Below, one piece after another: positions 1 through 10,614 of a DNA stretch of 64,000 bases. A program made the position numbers and the translations under genes. The number at the start of each line of letters is the position of its first letter. The stretch's first letter is position 1. The stretch comes from Linnemannia elongata (Eukaryota > Mortierellomycota > Mortierellomycetes > Mortierellales > Mortierellaceae): NCBI GenBank assembly GCA_036320915.1, contig JAXBDG010000003.1:806001-870000 (forward strand). The letters are read 5' to 3'. The notes under the pieces were generated by a model, which worked only from the letters and a program-made list of their open reading frames with translations, searched no databases and was not told the DNA's origin.

Positions 1-999
1 GGAGTAAAAAAAAAAAAGTCTGCTGTTAGCAACAGAGGCGCGTGCAATCTTCGATTGGAGTCGACCCGTAGGAGCAAATCGACAAAAAGACATTGATTGC
101 AACGTACAACAAGAAACCCAAGTGAAAAAAAAAAAAAAAAAAAAAAATACAAGTCGAAAGTCGAGTAGGAGGGAAGAGAGTATAAGCTGCAAGGGTGGGT
201 TGTGATTGGCAAAAGGGCTATTCCCTAGCAGGGTCGTATGAGATGGTCAAAGAAGGGGGAGAGGAGAGAGAGGGAATAGAGTGGAGTGGAGTGGGGGTAT
301 GAGGAATGGAGGAGGGATTGGGTGATGGCATCAGGATCACAGGTGATCACTCTTGCTGCTGCTGCTGCTGACGTAAAAGGGCTAAAGACCAAAAGAAAGA
401 GAAGGGAAAGAGACAGTGGGCAAAGGAGAAACTGGGCACCGAGGATGGATGCAGCAGGGAGAAATAGGTAGTAGGTAGAGCCGATGGATATGATATGTAT
501 ATATTGGAGTGGATGTATAAGAGAAAAAGAAGGTACCCCTCGGGAAGGTGGAGAGCCGTGGCTGTTTTAGGGCGCTGTGCCTCGCCTGCTAATGTGCTAT
601 TGTCACCTCACCCACTTTGCTTGCTTGTTTACACCGTGTGTACTACAAGTACCAGTACCAATATGTCGCTGCTTATGCCCCACCTGGCAGGCTGGCCGTG
701 GTGGTGGTGGTCGGATACCCATTTCATGAGCATCAAAGCATCATCAATCGACTTCTTTTTCATGTTGCTGTTATCCCCGCCTATTTATAACTACAGCCCT
801 GTTCCCTTTTCCTTAGGTCAAGACCGAGGGCGATGGTGAATCCCTCCTTGCAACTTTTTTTTTTTTTCTTTTCTTTTCTTCCTTCGATGAGACTCACTCC
901 AAAGGAACATAATAATACTCTAACAAGTCCACCTTCCCCTTTGCCTTTTCGGTTTATCCAAACGACCAAAGTAAAACAAAACAAAAAAAAATTACATAC

Positions 1000-1221
1000 G
1001 GTATTGGAGGCAGTGCTGTTGTGTTGATGGAGAGGGGCGGCCTTGAGATGAGTATTTGGCGGGTGACGGACATGGTTGCTGTTGCTGTTATTGTCGCTAT
1101 CGTGGTGGTTGCCTTTGTGGTTGTTGTTGATATTATTGGTAGTAGGAATAGTGGTGGTAGTGGCAGCAATGGTGGTGGTGAGGTCGTCCTCCTGACCATG
1201 CGGTTGGGTGTCGGAGGCCAT
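1000..1221 (-). CDS. Probable first coding exon of an unidentified gene (partial)
   Basis: An ATG at 1221 opens 74 codons that end exactly in phase at a strong 5' splice site (ACC|GTATGT at 1000/999). The peptide starts MASDTQPHGQEDDL and is then rich in Thr, Asn and His, so it looks like a disordered N-terminus and suggests no function. Support for a real start comes from the DNA upstream on the coding strand: about 800 bases of strongly CT-rich sequence (1222-2020), as seen before the other long-leader genes in this window. I could not identify the next exon between 1 and 999. It may lie beyond the window edge. Low-complexity codons could also be a chance open frame, so treat this as tentative. 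Confidence 0.4.
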
Positions 1222-3595
1222 TGGAGTCGATCGTTGTTCAGTCCTGTATTTTTATATTTTAGTGAGGCTGAGCGAGCGAGGAAGGAGGGAGGAGGAAGGA
1301 GGACACGGGTCGAGGTTGTACGTGCGTGTGTGTGTCTGAGTGAGTTCTGGCTGTGGTCAAGTCAGTTTTTCGGGGAGAGAGAGAGCGAGAGAGAGTGAGA
1401 GGAGGAGGAGGAGGAGGAGAAAGTCGAGTTGAGTAAAGTGAAAAGTAAAGAAAACAAAGTACAAAAAGGTATGCCAAGGAATGAGTGATTGGCCGTTTAT
1501 GTGAATGCGTAGAAGTATATGTACTGCAGGCGAATGAGTAATAAAAAGAGAAGGGAAAGTGGAGAAAAAGGAAGAAAGAAGAGAGAGAGAGAGAGAGAGA
1601 TAGAGAGAGAGGGGGGGGGGAGGGAGGGAGGGAGAGAGCAATGAGAGATGATCAGGTAGTAGAAGAAGAGAAGTATGGAAGGGCGTGTGGCAGTGTGGGC
1701 AGTGTGGGATTTCGAGGATAGGAAAGCGATAATAGGACAGAGTATGAAGGGAAAAAGAGAAAAAGGGAAAAGAAAGAGAAAAAAGAGAAAAGGGAAGGGA
1801 GGGAGGTGAGCAAGAGAAGAGAAGAGAAAAAGGGTAAAGAGAGAAAATTGAAAGACAGGTGGGAAAGAATACTAAATTATTGTCTGAATGCGAGGAAATA
1901 AAAAAAAAGTGGGTGGCGTCAAAGGAGTTTTCTTTTTGGGAGAAGGAAAGATTGCAAAAGGGGGCGGGGGAGGAAGGAGAGGAACCAAGGAAGGATTAAA
2001 GAAAAGAAGGGAAGGGAAAATAGACTCTTGTACACTGACTGCACAATCAATCATCATCATTCACATATATTCATACATAAACACCATTGATACCTTCGCC
2101 ATGCATTGACACTCCATGCCATGCCATGACCAAAAGTCATCAAACAGACAAATAACCAATCAAGTAAACAAGTTATCAAACAATCAAGCAAGCAACAAAA
2201 CAAATACAAAAAAGACAAGGCGCACTGAAGCTAGAGGGGCAATGGCTGTGAGGATGTGGAAAAAAGGCTACATATCTATCGCCTTGTCATTGCACTGTAC
2301 AAGCAAACCCCCCTTTGCTTCCCTTCATTTAACTAGAGTTACTAAAACGATTATTATCTTGCCAATCTTTGCCGCAATCAACCCATCTCTTATAAGCACG
2401 CCAAGGTATTAACCAACGGAACCCAGGTATAACTCCGGGAACAAATGACAACAGGGCTGTGGCTGTAATCTTTGTTGAAGGGAAAAAAAATGGAAGAATG
2501 AAAAGAAAACAATAATTGACGCAATGGTGCTTCACTTTTTATTTGTGCGTGTCGTATTTGTTCAGCCATGTTGGAAAGGAGAGGGAGAAAAAAGAAGTGC
2601 TCAAGAGTATGAGTTTTGTTGACAGAAGAAACTTTGCATCGAACTGACTGGAGATGTGGATTCTCGGATGAGCATGACGAGACATTGGCCTTCGCTCTCC
2701 ATCGGGGAAAGGGACAAACCCTCGGGTTCATTTTTCAAGAACCAGATCGATTGGAGTGACAACTTCATTCACAAGCTATACACACAGGCAAACTATCAAA
2801 AAAAAAAAAAAAAATGAGGGAACCAGAGAGTGGGGGAGGGAGGTAATTTTCACTCCCCCTACCCGCTATTTTAGTAGCTCAACTTTTGCTTCCCCTTTCT
2901 CTCCCCCCCCCCCCCTTGTCCGTCGTCATTGTGCCGCAGCGGCCTTTGTTCATTTGTTCATTCGGGGGGGGGGTATTGCAGCGCACTACCAAGAGTGGCT
3001 GTCTTAATTCTGTAAGGTTCAAGGTTCAAGAAATAAAGAAAGTGCGGAACCGGTCCATTAGCAATCCACTCACGCCCACCCAGACTTTCCTCAGCTACTG
3101 TCGGGTTTGTTCATTTTTTTTTTTACTTTTTTCCCTCTCGCCTTCTGGTCGTTCTTCTTGTGCCACCACCCGGCACGCGCTCACTCGCCTGCATTAACGT
3201 CAATCAGGCGTGTGCCTGGACTCACAACGGACATGACTGGACATTGGCATCGACTGACACAATTTACCTGTACCGCACCGGCACATGGTCCCGAAGCGAT
3301 GCGTCGTTGAAAGGCAAAAATAAATAATAATAAAAAGTCCGCAATACGATAATATCGGCTATTGGCTTGCTGCAGCTTCTACCTTCAGCCCTTCCTGTCT
3401 CTTCTCGTAAGTTTTTCTTCGCTTTCGTTTTCTATCCCAGCTGGATAATCTGGTAACGCTTGAACTTCAACAGAATATGTCAGCCATTAGCCTTACACTT
3501 CAAGAATGGCAATAGATACCTTGCCACCTCTCCTGTAGTCACTTAAAGTTCACCATCGCTCCCAGCGCGAGGATGCGTCAACTCCACCGCGTCGC

Positions 3596-3650
<55 letters not shown>

Positions 3651-5246
3651 TGAGAAGAATGGAATGAAAGCTCAATGCAAGGGTTATTGGCCCATATCAG
3701 ATAAAAAATGAACTGACATGGTTGGCATGGTCATATCTTTCCCTCTCCTTCCCAATGTCCTCCTTTCTTCCCCTTCATTCTCCTCTTCCGCCCCTCCTCA
3801 CTTCCCCTCCCACGCTTATTGACTTTCTCCTGCAGTGAGCAATTTTAATACACCTCCCAAAATAACCTAACGAAACGGTCAAATATGAGCTTCAGAGTCA
3901 GGGCCCATGGTGCTCCTTTCATGTTCATCAAATGAGTCGCGTATGAGCACTTGTGGAACAAAAAAACCTGAACATGCTCTGCTATTGCCACTACAAGGTG
4001 AGTAAGTGTTGTTAAACATTGATTGGCATTCGAAAGAGCAAGGGTGATGACCCTCAATCCTTGTTAAGCAAGGAGGCTGAAGTATTGACGTTTACAGCTT
4101 CAAAGCATGGCGCATGCAGCGTTTTGCAGACATGACACTAAACAACAGAGCACATGAGGGGATAAAAACGAAAAAGATCGACACGCTTTGCGAGGAAAGT
4201 CGCAAGGTAGGGCAGGGAAAGAAGCAAGGAGGTAAAAAAAGGGGGGGGCGAGTTGGTGAAGAAGGAAAAGGGGATATCTGCACATACGACAGAGCCTTTG
4301 ACCATCTGGTGCAGGCTGAAGCGAATCCAAGAGACTCAAGAAGGGTAAGTCGAGTGGGAGTGAGATCTTCAGATGGCGTTGATTAGAGTAGCATGGGTAA
4401 AGGAGTGAAGCAGAGTAGAGTAGAGTGACCATGTCTTGAACTTTGGTAAGTATGTGTGGATTGTGGGTTGTGGAGAGAAGATATCGATGAGGATGTTCTA
4501 GCCTCTTGAGGCTGTGAGGCTGACTGACAGTTCTTGCGAAGTAAAATGGATGAGTTGGATGGACGTGTCTGCCTGCCGTCTACCAACTAAGCACCAACCC
4601 AAACCAGCTTGAGTGTCCTTTTTCAGAGCCCCTTTTGCGTTGATTTTTTCCCCCTCTTTCTGTTCTGCGGTCGCTCTCTCCCTTTTCTTCCTTTATCTTC
4701 CCTTTGCTCTCTCACCTTCCCTTCCCTCCCTTACAACCATTGCATCGTCATCTCCTCTTCCCTTTTCTCACCACTTTCATACATCGCCACTTTCTCACTA
4801 ATAACAACACTTATACACATCATCATCATCCTCACCTTGGCGCCACCACTCCCCATCCATTGTTTTCACAACAACAACAACAACAAAAAAGATCGATCGA
4901 CCCTCGCGCCTTTTTTTCACCTCCTACCTACGGAAACAAGCTCTTCACGCTAGACTCTTGCTTCGATCCCTTTTCTTCACTCTCCTCTTTGTCCTCTTAC
5001 CTCCGGATGACCTACGCAACCCATCCACTCCGAAGACTCCCCTCAACGGTAATAATACATACACACACACACCACCCCTCGATCGGCTGTGCCTGTTTGT
5101 TTGAATCTAATATACAGACACCATTGACCAACTTGTATTATTTTATTGGGAAGCAGACCCTGTAGAGTAAACCCATCATATTCAACCACGGCGAAAAAAG
5201 ACAAAACACACACATACATCGTCGACAACAACAATAACTTCACAAC
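1222..5246. promoter_or_regulatory. Divergent intergenic region with two CT-rich leaders
   Basis: There is no convincing gene here. The left part (about 1222-2020) is GA-rich on the plus strand, which is CT-rich on the strand of the exon at 1000-1221. It contains (GA)n around 1376-1395 and 1580-1611 and a (GAG)n run near 1402-1422. The right part (about 4600-5010) is CT-rich on the plus strand and leads into the Sds3-like gene at 5247. The middle holds homopolymer runs (A50 at 3597-3646) and only short, unconserved open frames. I read it as two long divergent promoter/5' leader regions. Leader introns are possible but I cannot place them. Confidence 0.55.
3597..3646. repeat. Poly-A tract, 50 bases
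   Basis: This is an uninterrupted run of about 50 A, the longest homopolymer in the window. It follows non-repetitive sequence (3340-3596) of normal composition. No target-site duplication or recognisable retroelement body is visible, so it may be simple slippage or the tail of an old retrotransposed RNA. Confidence 0.9.
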
Positions 5247-8200
5247 ATGGCGATCGTCCCTCTTCTCCGTCGTGGCAGCACCCGGACACGCTTCGGCGCC
5301 ACCAACAGTTCTCAATCAACATCGGCATCCACTTCAAACCAAGCCACGTCAGGATCAGGAACAGCCAAACCACGCGACGCAACCGTCCCAACTTCAAATA
5401 CAACACTCACACCGCACGTACCAGGACGGCCCGGTCGCCCTCGCAAGGTCGGCAGCACATCTGCTCAGGCTCAGGATGAACAAGATAGGCCCAAACGATC
5501 CCGAGGACGACCGCCTAAACTTCGAGACGAGACCGAAGACGTAGAGTCCCCTTCAGACGTCGATGAGCCTCAGTCGCCCTCCGAATCAACGGAAGCTATC
5601 AACGAAAGCATGGATGTCGACATGGAGGTTGACCAGTCAGAATCAGGGTCGACTAGTCACACACAGGGGGAGCGACCCGACAGGAAAGAGTCTACTCTAA
5701 TCGCAGTGGAGCTGGAAGAACCGTCGCCTAGGGGCAGGGGTAGAGTCAGGAGCCAAAGCAGGGATGGCAGTCAAGACAGGGGTAGGAGTAAAAGCAGGGG
5801 TGACAGCGACAGCAGAAGCAGAAGCAGGAACAGCGATGGCCATAGTAGGACCATGAGCAGAAGCAGGAGCGAGTCGCCCACACTTAAGCAGAGTCGCGCA
5901 GAGTCGAGTCATGTGAGCGAGGAGCGGGACGCCGATGATGACTCCAGTGCCTCGGATGGAGATGACGCAGATGCAGACTCGGATGATGACCGGCGCGGGA
6001 CGGAGGCTTCCAAGGAAAAGAGATCGAGGACTGAGCGGGTACCGACAAAACGGAGACTCCGTTCAAGCAAGCGGATTCCCAATGTGGTCGCTCATTTGAC
6101 TGCTGATGCCGACGGACTTGATATGGATCATCTTTTGAGTGACTTCACAGAGGAACAGCAGCAGCTCAAGGCCAATACCAGCGCTGCCGTTGCGTTGACT
6201 CGACTCTTTCGTCAGGGTATTCAGGACTCTGAAAGTCTCCATCCGGATATGGTCGATGCACAGGATTATGAGCTTATCCGACACACATTTGGAGGTAGGG
6301 AGAGAAAAGCATATTCCGCCTTGTGTTGTTTATGAATATGATAGTTGTATCGCTTTCTGTCCTCTGACTATTTATGTGGCCTACGGCCGTGCCTTTTACG
6401 GAACTTTAGAAATCGAGGATTTGAACCTAAACCTGACCGGCACCATGTCAACCCCTGATGAAAGCAACTCAGAGGACGATGAACTCACAAGGGACTTGAA
6501 GCGAGACCACCGTACCGCCAAAGTAAATCTCTATGAAGTATCGGCAGAATACAAGGTGGCTAAAAACAGGTCAGTGCTAAAACAGTCTTTTTCCCTTACT
6601 TTCAGAAAATGTTTGCCACACGTTCAATGACTAGCGATCCTCACCCTTTTTCCCTTCCGATTCTCACAATGCTTTTCACCACGTTTAGCATGAGGATAAA
6701 AATGACGGCGGCCCTAGATGTGGAAGAAAAGCAAATTCGCGCAGGAACGCATCCTGGGTTACTGGCAGAACTGAAGGCTATCGAGGACCGACGAAAGGCC
6801 AGGATCGATATTGCCAGGGCTCAAAAGGGGTATGCAGAACGGATGTGGGAAAAAAATTATCAGGCTGTCCGCAAGGCTGCCTTTGACCAGTACAAGGTAT
6901 AATCTGCTCCTCTCCACGCTTTTCGGTTTAACTCAACGGAACCCAACCTTGCAAGGATAATGACCTTTTATTCTCCTCCAAACCATATTAACATTTGGCG
7001 ATTGCCCTTTTTTTCTATGTTCTTGCTTCCTTGATGTTACTCAGGCTGGCTTGATCGACACCAGGCGAGTCATGATCGACTTGGTTCAGAGCCGCATGGA
7101 TAGGATCAAGCAGGAGATGGAAGAAAGCAACAGAATGGCGGAAAAGGCGAATATCAAAACAAAGGCTCTTGCGGAAGCGCTCATCTACAGGAACACCATC
7201 ATGGTGAACCATGCAGACCCTGCAAACGATTCTTGTGGAGAAAGCTGTTCAAGCTACGACTCGTACTCCAGCTCAGGATCAGAATGCAGCGACTGCGATA
7301 TTTGCATCCCATTGAAACAATCCAGAGCGCCGCGCCTGACTGCACCCCAGGGACTGAGTCGCAAGGAGGTAGCAGCTGACCTCGCCTTCCTGTTTCCAGA
7401 GGAGTCTCTTTCTCACCCCACAGCCACAAGTGACACGTTTTCACCCATGGGACAAGTTGTCAGTCATCAACAGCATATGATCGACCAGATGAACGAGGAG
7501 AGACGCAAGCGGCGACGCGTGATGGACCGAGAGATGCAGACCAAAACTGCCTACAAGAAGCACGCTGGTCAATCTACAGATATCAGGACGACCTCCGGGA
7601 GCCCAACGCGTGACATGGATATCGATCAGGAAGCGGATGATTTGTTTGATCTGCAGTTGACTCGGTCGAGACACGGAAAAGGGTATACTTCACGTGCTGA
7701 TTCTCCTACACAAGCACAGGGCAGGCGCTACCGATCCATCCCGGATGCGCCACCGACCAGACCGACAAAGGATCATCAACCACGTTTTATTCCAGGATTT
7801 GGACCGGATGGTCCTGAACGAGCTTCTCCCAAGGACGACCTTCATTCTCCCTATTCTTCGCGATACTCGCTCACTGATCGCTACGGTCGACCTTGGGATG
7901 CCAGTCGTCCAGGTATTCCCGAAAAGTTGACGGATCCTCGCCAACTACGCCCGCCTCCTCCACTGCCCGTTGGTGGCCGAGAGGGCTCAAGGCCCTACGG
8001 AACATCTCCCCACTACGAAACCAGTCCTAAAGAAAGGAATGGTCGTCTAGTAGACCCTCCCCAAGATGCTCGACAGCAATTAATGCACCCGCGCTCCCGC
8101 CATCACGACTCTTATCGTTCGCGATACGAACACGACCCCGCCTTGGCTTATGGCCCTCATTACACACCGTCCCTTCGCCACCCATCCGATCCCACGGCCT

Positions 8201-8958
8201 ACTACCCACCTGATCCTCGTGCTTACCCATATGACGATCCCAGGAGTGTTGCCCCGCCTCGTAAACGCCCTTCGATGCTACCACCGCCACCACAGTCAGA
8301 AGCATCAGTTTATCCACCCTATGTCCGAGCCCCTCGAGGACGCCCTCCAAAAAACCCTCGCGTTTCAGCGTTCGTTGACCCGGCAGTGGCAGTATCCAAG
8401 TTAAGCCCATATGCTCACGACCCCGAGTACAGCCGAGCCAGCTTTCCTTCCAGCCCGCAAGAAGCTCCAGCAGGAGTTCGGTATCATAACGGCACAAGAG
8501 CATACCCTCCAGGGGGATACTTTCCGGGATTTCGTGCGAGGGAGCCCTATCCTATCGATCGTTCGCCTACAGTGCCCCATGCAGGAGGACGCGCTTCGCC
8601 ACAGGAAAGAGGAGTATCAACGACTTCACCACTCCTTGCCGGATCCCGATCCCATCCACTTTCACCCTTGAACGCAGTGAGCCGACCGGCGTACCCGACA
8701 GGTAGTTACTCAGGTCACATGTCGCCCCATCATCTGTCGTTAGACATTCGACGAGGTGGACCGTCATATCCGCCTCCTGGCCCGATGCATGGTTCTGGAG
8801 GGTACGGTAGCCCCCATCCCCCACCTCCTCCCAAGGGCCGCCGGTCACCGGTGGTGATTGATCTTTCGAGCGAGCCCAATTCGCCTGTTCTGGAGCCTAT
8901 TCAAGCACCCTCGCCCAGGCCCAAGCATGCGAGTAAGGGTCCCTCCCAAGATGCCTGA
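5247..8958 (+). CDS. Sds3/Dep1-type subunit of Rpd3L histone deacetylase complex
   Basis: Exons 5247-6294, 6410-6569, 6689-6896 and 7045-8958 join in phase to 1109 aa. The family (Sds3-like, with Sds3, Dep1, BRMS1 and SUDS3) bridges the Sin3 scaffold and the Rpd3/HDAC catalytic subunit in the nucleus. The diagnostic segment is the charged coiled coil encoded by exon 3 and the start of exon 4 (about residues 403-520), including LLAELKAIEDRRKARIDIA and the following VQSRMDRIKQEMEES. Before it lie AT-hook-like motifs (GRPGRPRK, SRGRPPK), a Ser/Arg repeat stretch (about residues 155-215) and acidic runs. The roughly 590-residue tail is Pro/Tyr/Arg-rich and disordered, with another RGRPPK and a C-terminal VVIDLSSE that looks like a SUMO-interaction motif. 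It is far longer than yeast Sds3. I cannot say whether it is the Sds3 or the Dep1 orthologue. The start is the first ATG after the CT-rich leader. Confidence 0.8.
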
Positions 8959-10614
8959 CCACCACGCGTTGCTGCGCCAAAAGTGATCGAGAGGCGTTGA
9001 GGAAGGAACGACTGAGAGAAAGAGAGAGAGAGAGAGCTGGGGGAGCGACAGAGCGAGAAAGCGAGACAGCGCTATGACTATGATGAGTCTGAACGAAGGA
9101 GTTTCATTTTTTTCTTCTTTTTATTTCGCCTCTTTTTCTCTCGGCATGAAACAAACACCCTGTAAAAATAAAAACCACACCAAGCATGGAGAGAGAGGTC
9201 TCTTAATCGTTCCCTTTTTGCTGTTGTGTGAACTTGCGGTATTGACAGTACGAGCTTTTGGCCTCATGATGATCATTGCACTATAGTCATTCGCGGGACT
9301 TTCCCAGTATCGGTTCTGCCCCGTTACCTGAGCATTAGAGTATTTGTTCGCGTCCCAGGTAAAAAACGCTTCCTCGCGCCATGATCACCTTATGTCTTTC
9401 GACCAGCTCCGCCTTTTCGCCACCAGAGCCACCACCGCCAAGACACACCTCTTCTGTTTGTAACCCCGTCTCCGTTTATTCTTTGGCTCTTACCTCCCCC
9501 GCCCCCCCTTTTTTTTGTTATCAAGGAAGTAGGAACAGGCACAGGCAGCTATTCTTGAAGGTTTCCTCTCAACCTTTCAAAAAGTCTGCTTTTATGTCAC
9601 CCAATGGACCGTATCTGAGGGATTTCTCATCAGCCCAGGACTTCCAGCCCGCCTCAATAAAAAACGCGCTGTTTGTCTATCCGTCGCGTGAATTCTTAGC
9701 ACCAGACTTCCTACTTCTCTTCTACTTTTCCTTTCATCGTAAACTCGTTACTTTTTGGAGGTAAATGTTCCCTTACCCATTGTGCGAACCTCAGTAGACT
9801 TGGTGTTCCCTCTACTACCCACAAGGCAATACGAACGTTTCCTTTTTTTTTTTTTTTGGACTCAAAGACAACGACTTGCACACCGACAATCATAACGACA
9901 ACGACAGAGACATAGGATCAAAGAAGGATGAGAGCAAAAGGAAGAGAGAAGACAAAACAAACGCCGGTACAGTTACTTTAATATACACAAGATGAAGGGT
10001 TCATGTCTCGCGCGCCATTTTTACGGTATCCTTGATCCATTCCGCGATGAATGATCCCAAATCGAGCATTCTCAATCCTCGAAAGATTTCAATCAGCTTC
10101 TTGAATCCGCGATATTCCAGCAACTCGAGGATGCTCCGATAACACACTCATTCCCAATGTTGTAGCAGATTTTTTTGTGTTCGGCAAATCCTTCCTGTCA
10201 CCGTTTTTTTTTTTTTATGCTCGGGCTTGAGTTGCAGGTCTTGAAGAACCGAACCTGACCATAAATGTCCTCCGCCACGCCGCTTTCATGTCGTCTTACT
10301 CCAAGGATTCCAAGTCTTGGTATATCTACGATCGATCCTTGAAATTGAAGCCAACAACGATTCCAAGGAGCCTCAGCTGCACCTTCACCGTTCGGTTATG
10401 AGGGTGTTTGTTTAAACCAGTATTTTATTGTTACCGTCTTTTGGCTGTCAGTATGCTTGGAGCTAGCTGCTGTAGGCGTCATTTTTGGAGATGGCATTTT
10501 AGTCCAGGGATATTTAAATCAGTTTTGCTCGTGCAACCTGTTTTTTTTTCTTTATACTTCGCCTTTTTATTTTATTTTTTTGTCATTAACTTGGCAATAA
10601 CAATATATTACTAC
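8959..10614. other. Convergent intergenic region; possible coding relic
   Basis: This region lies between two convergent genes. It holds the 3' UTR of the Sds3-like gene ((GA)n near 9019-9035) and, on the other side, that of the orphan gene. On the minus strand 10147-10001 there are about 48 open codons ending in TGA. Their peptide (ILELLEYRGFKKLIEIFRGL, then LRMLDLGSFIAEWIKD) has a natural amino-acid composition, unlike the surrounding DNA. It has no clear acceptor site or start, so it may be a terminal exon or a gene fragment. I see nothing else. Confidence 0.35.

Noticed and set aside
9381..9764. 127-codon open frame after the Sds3-like gene
   Set aside because: It has Pro/Phe/Ser-rich composition typical of CT-rich non-coding DNA, with no motif or splice support.
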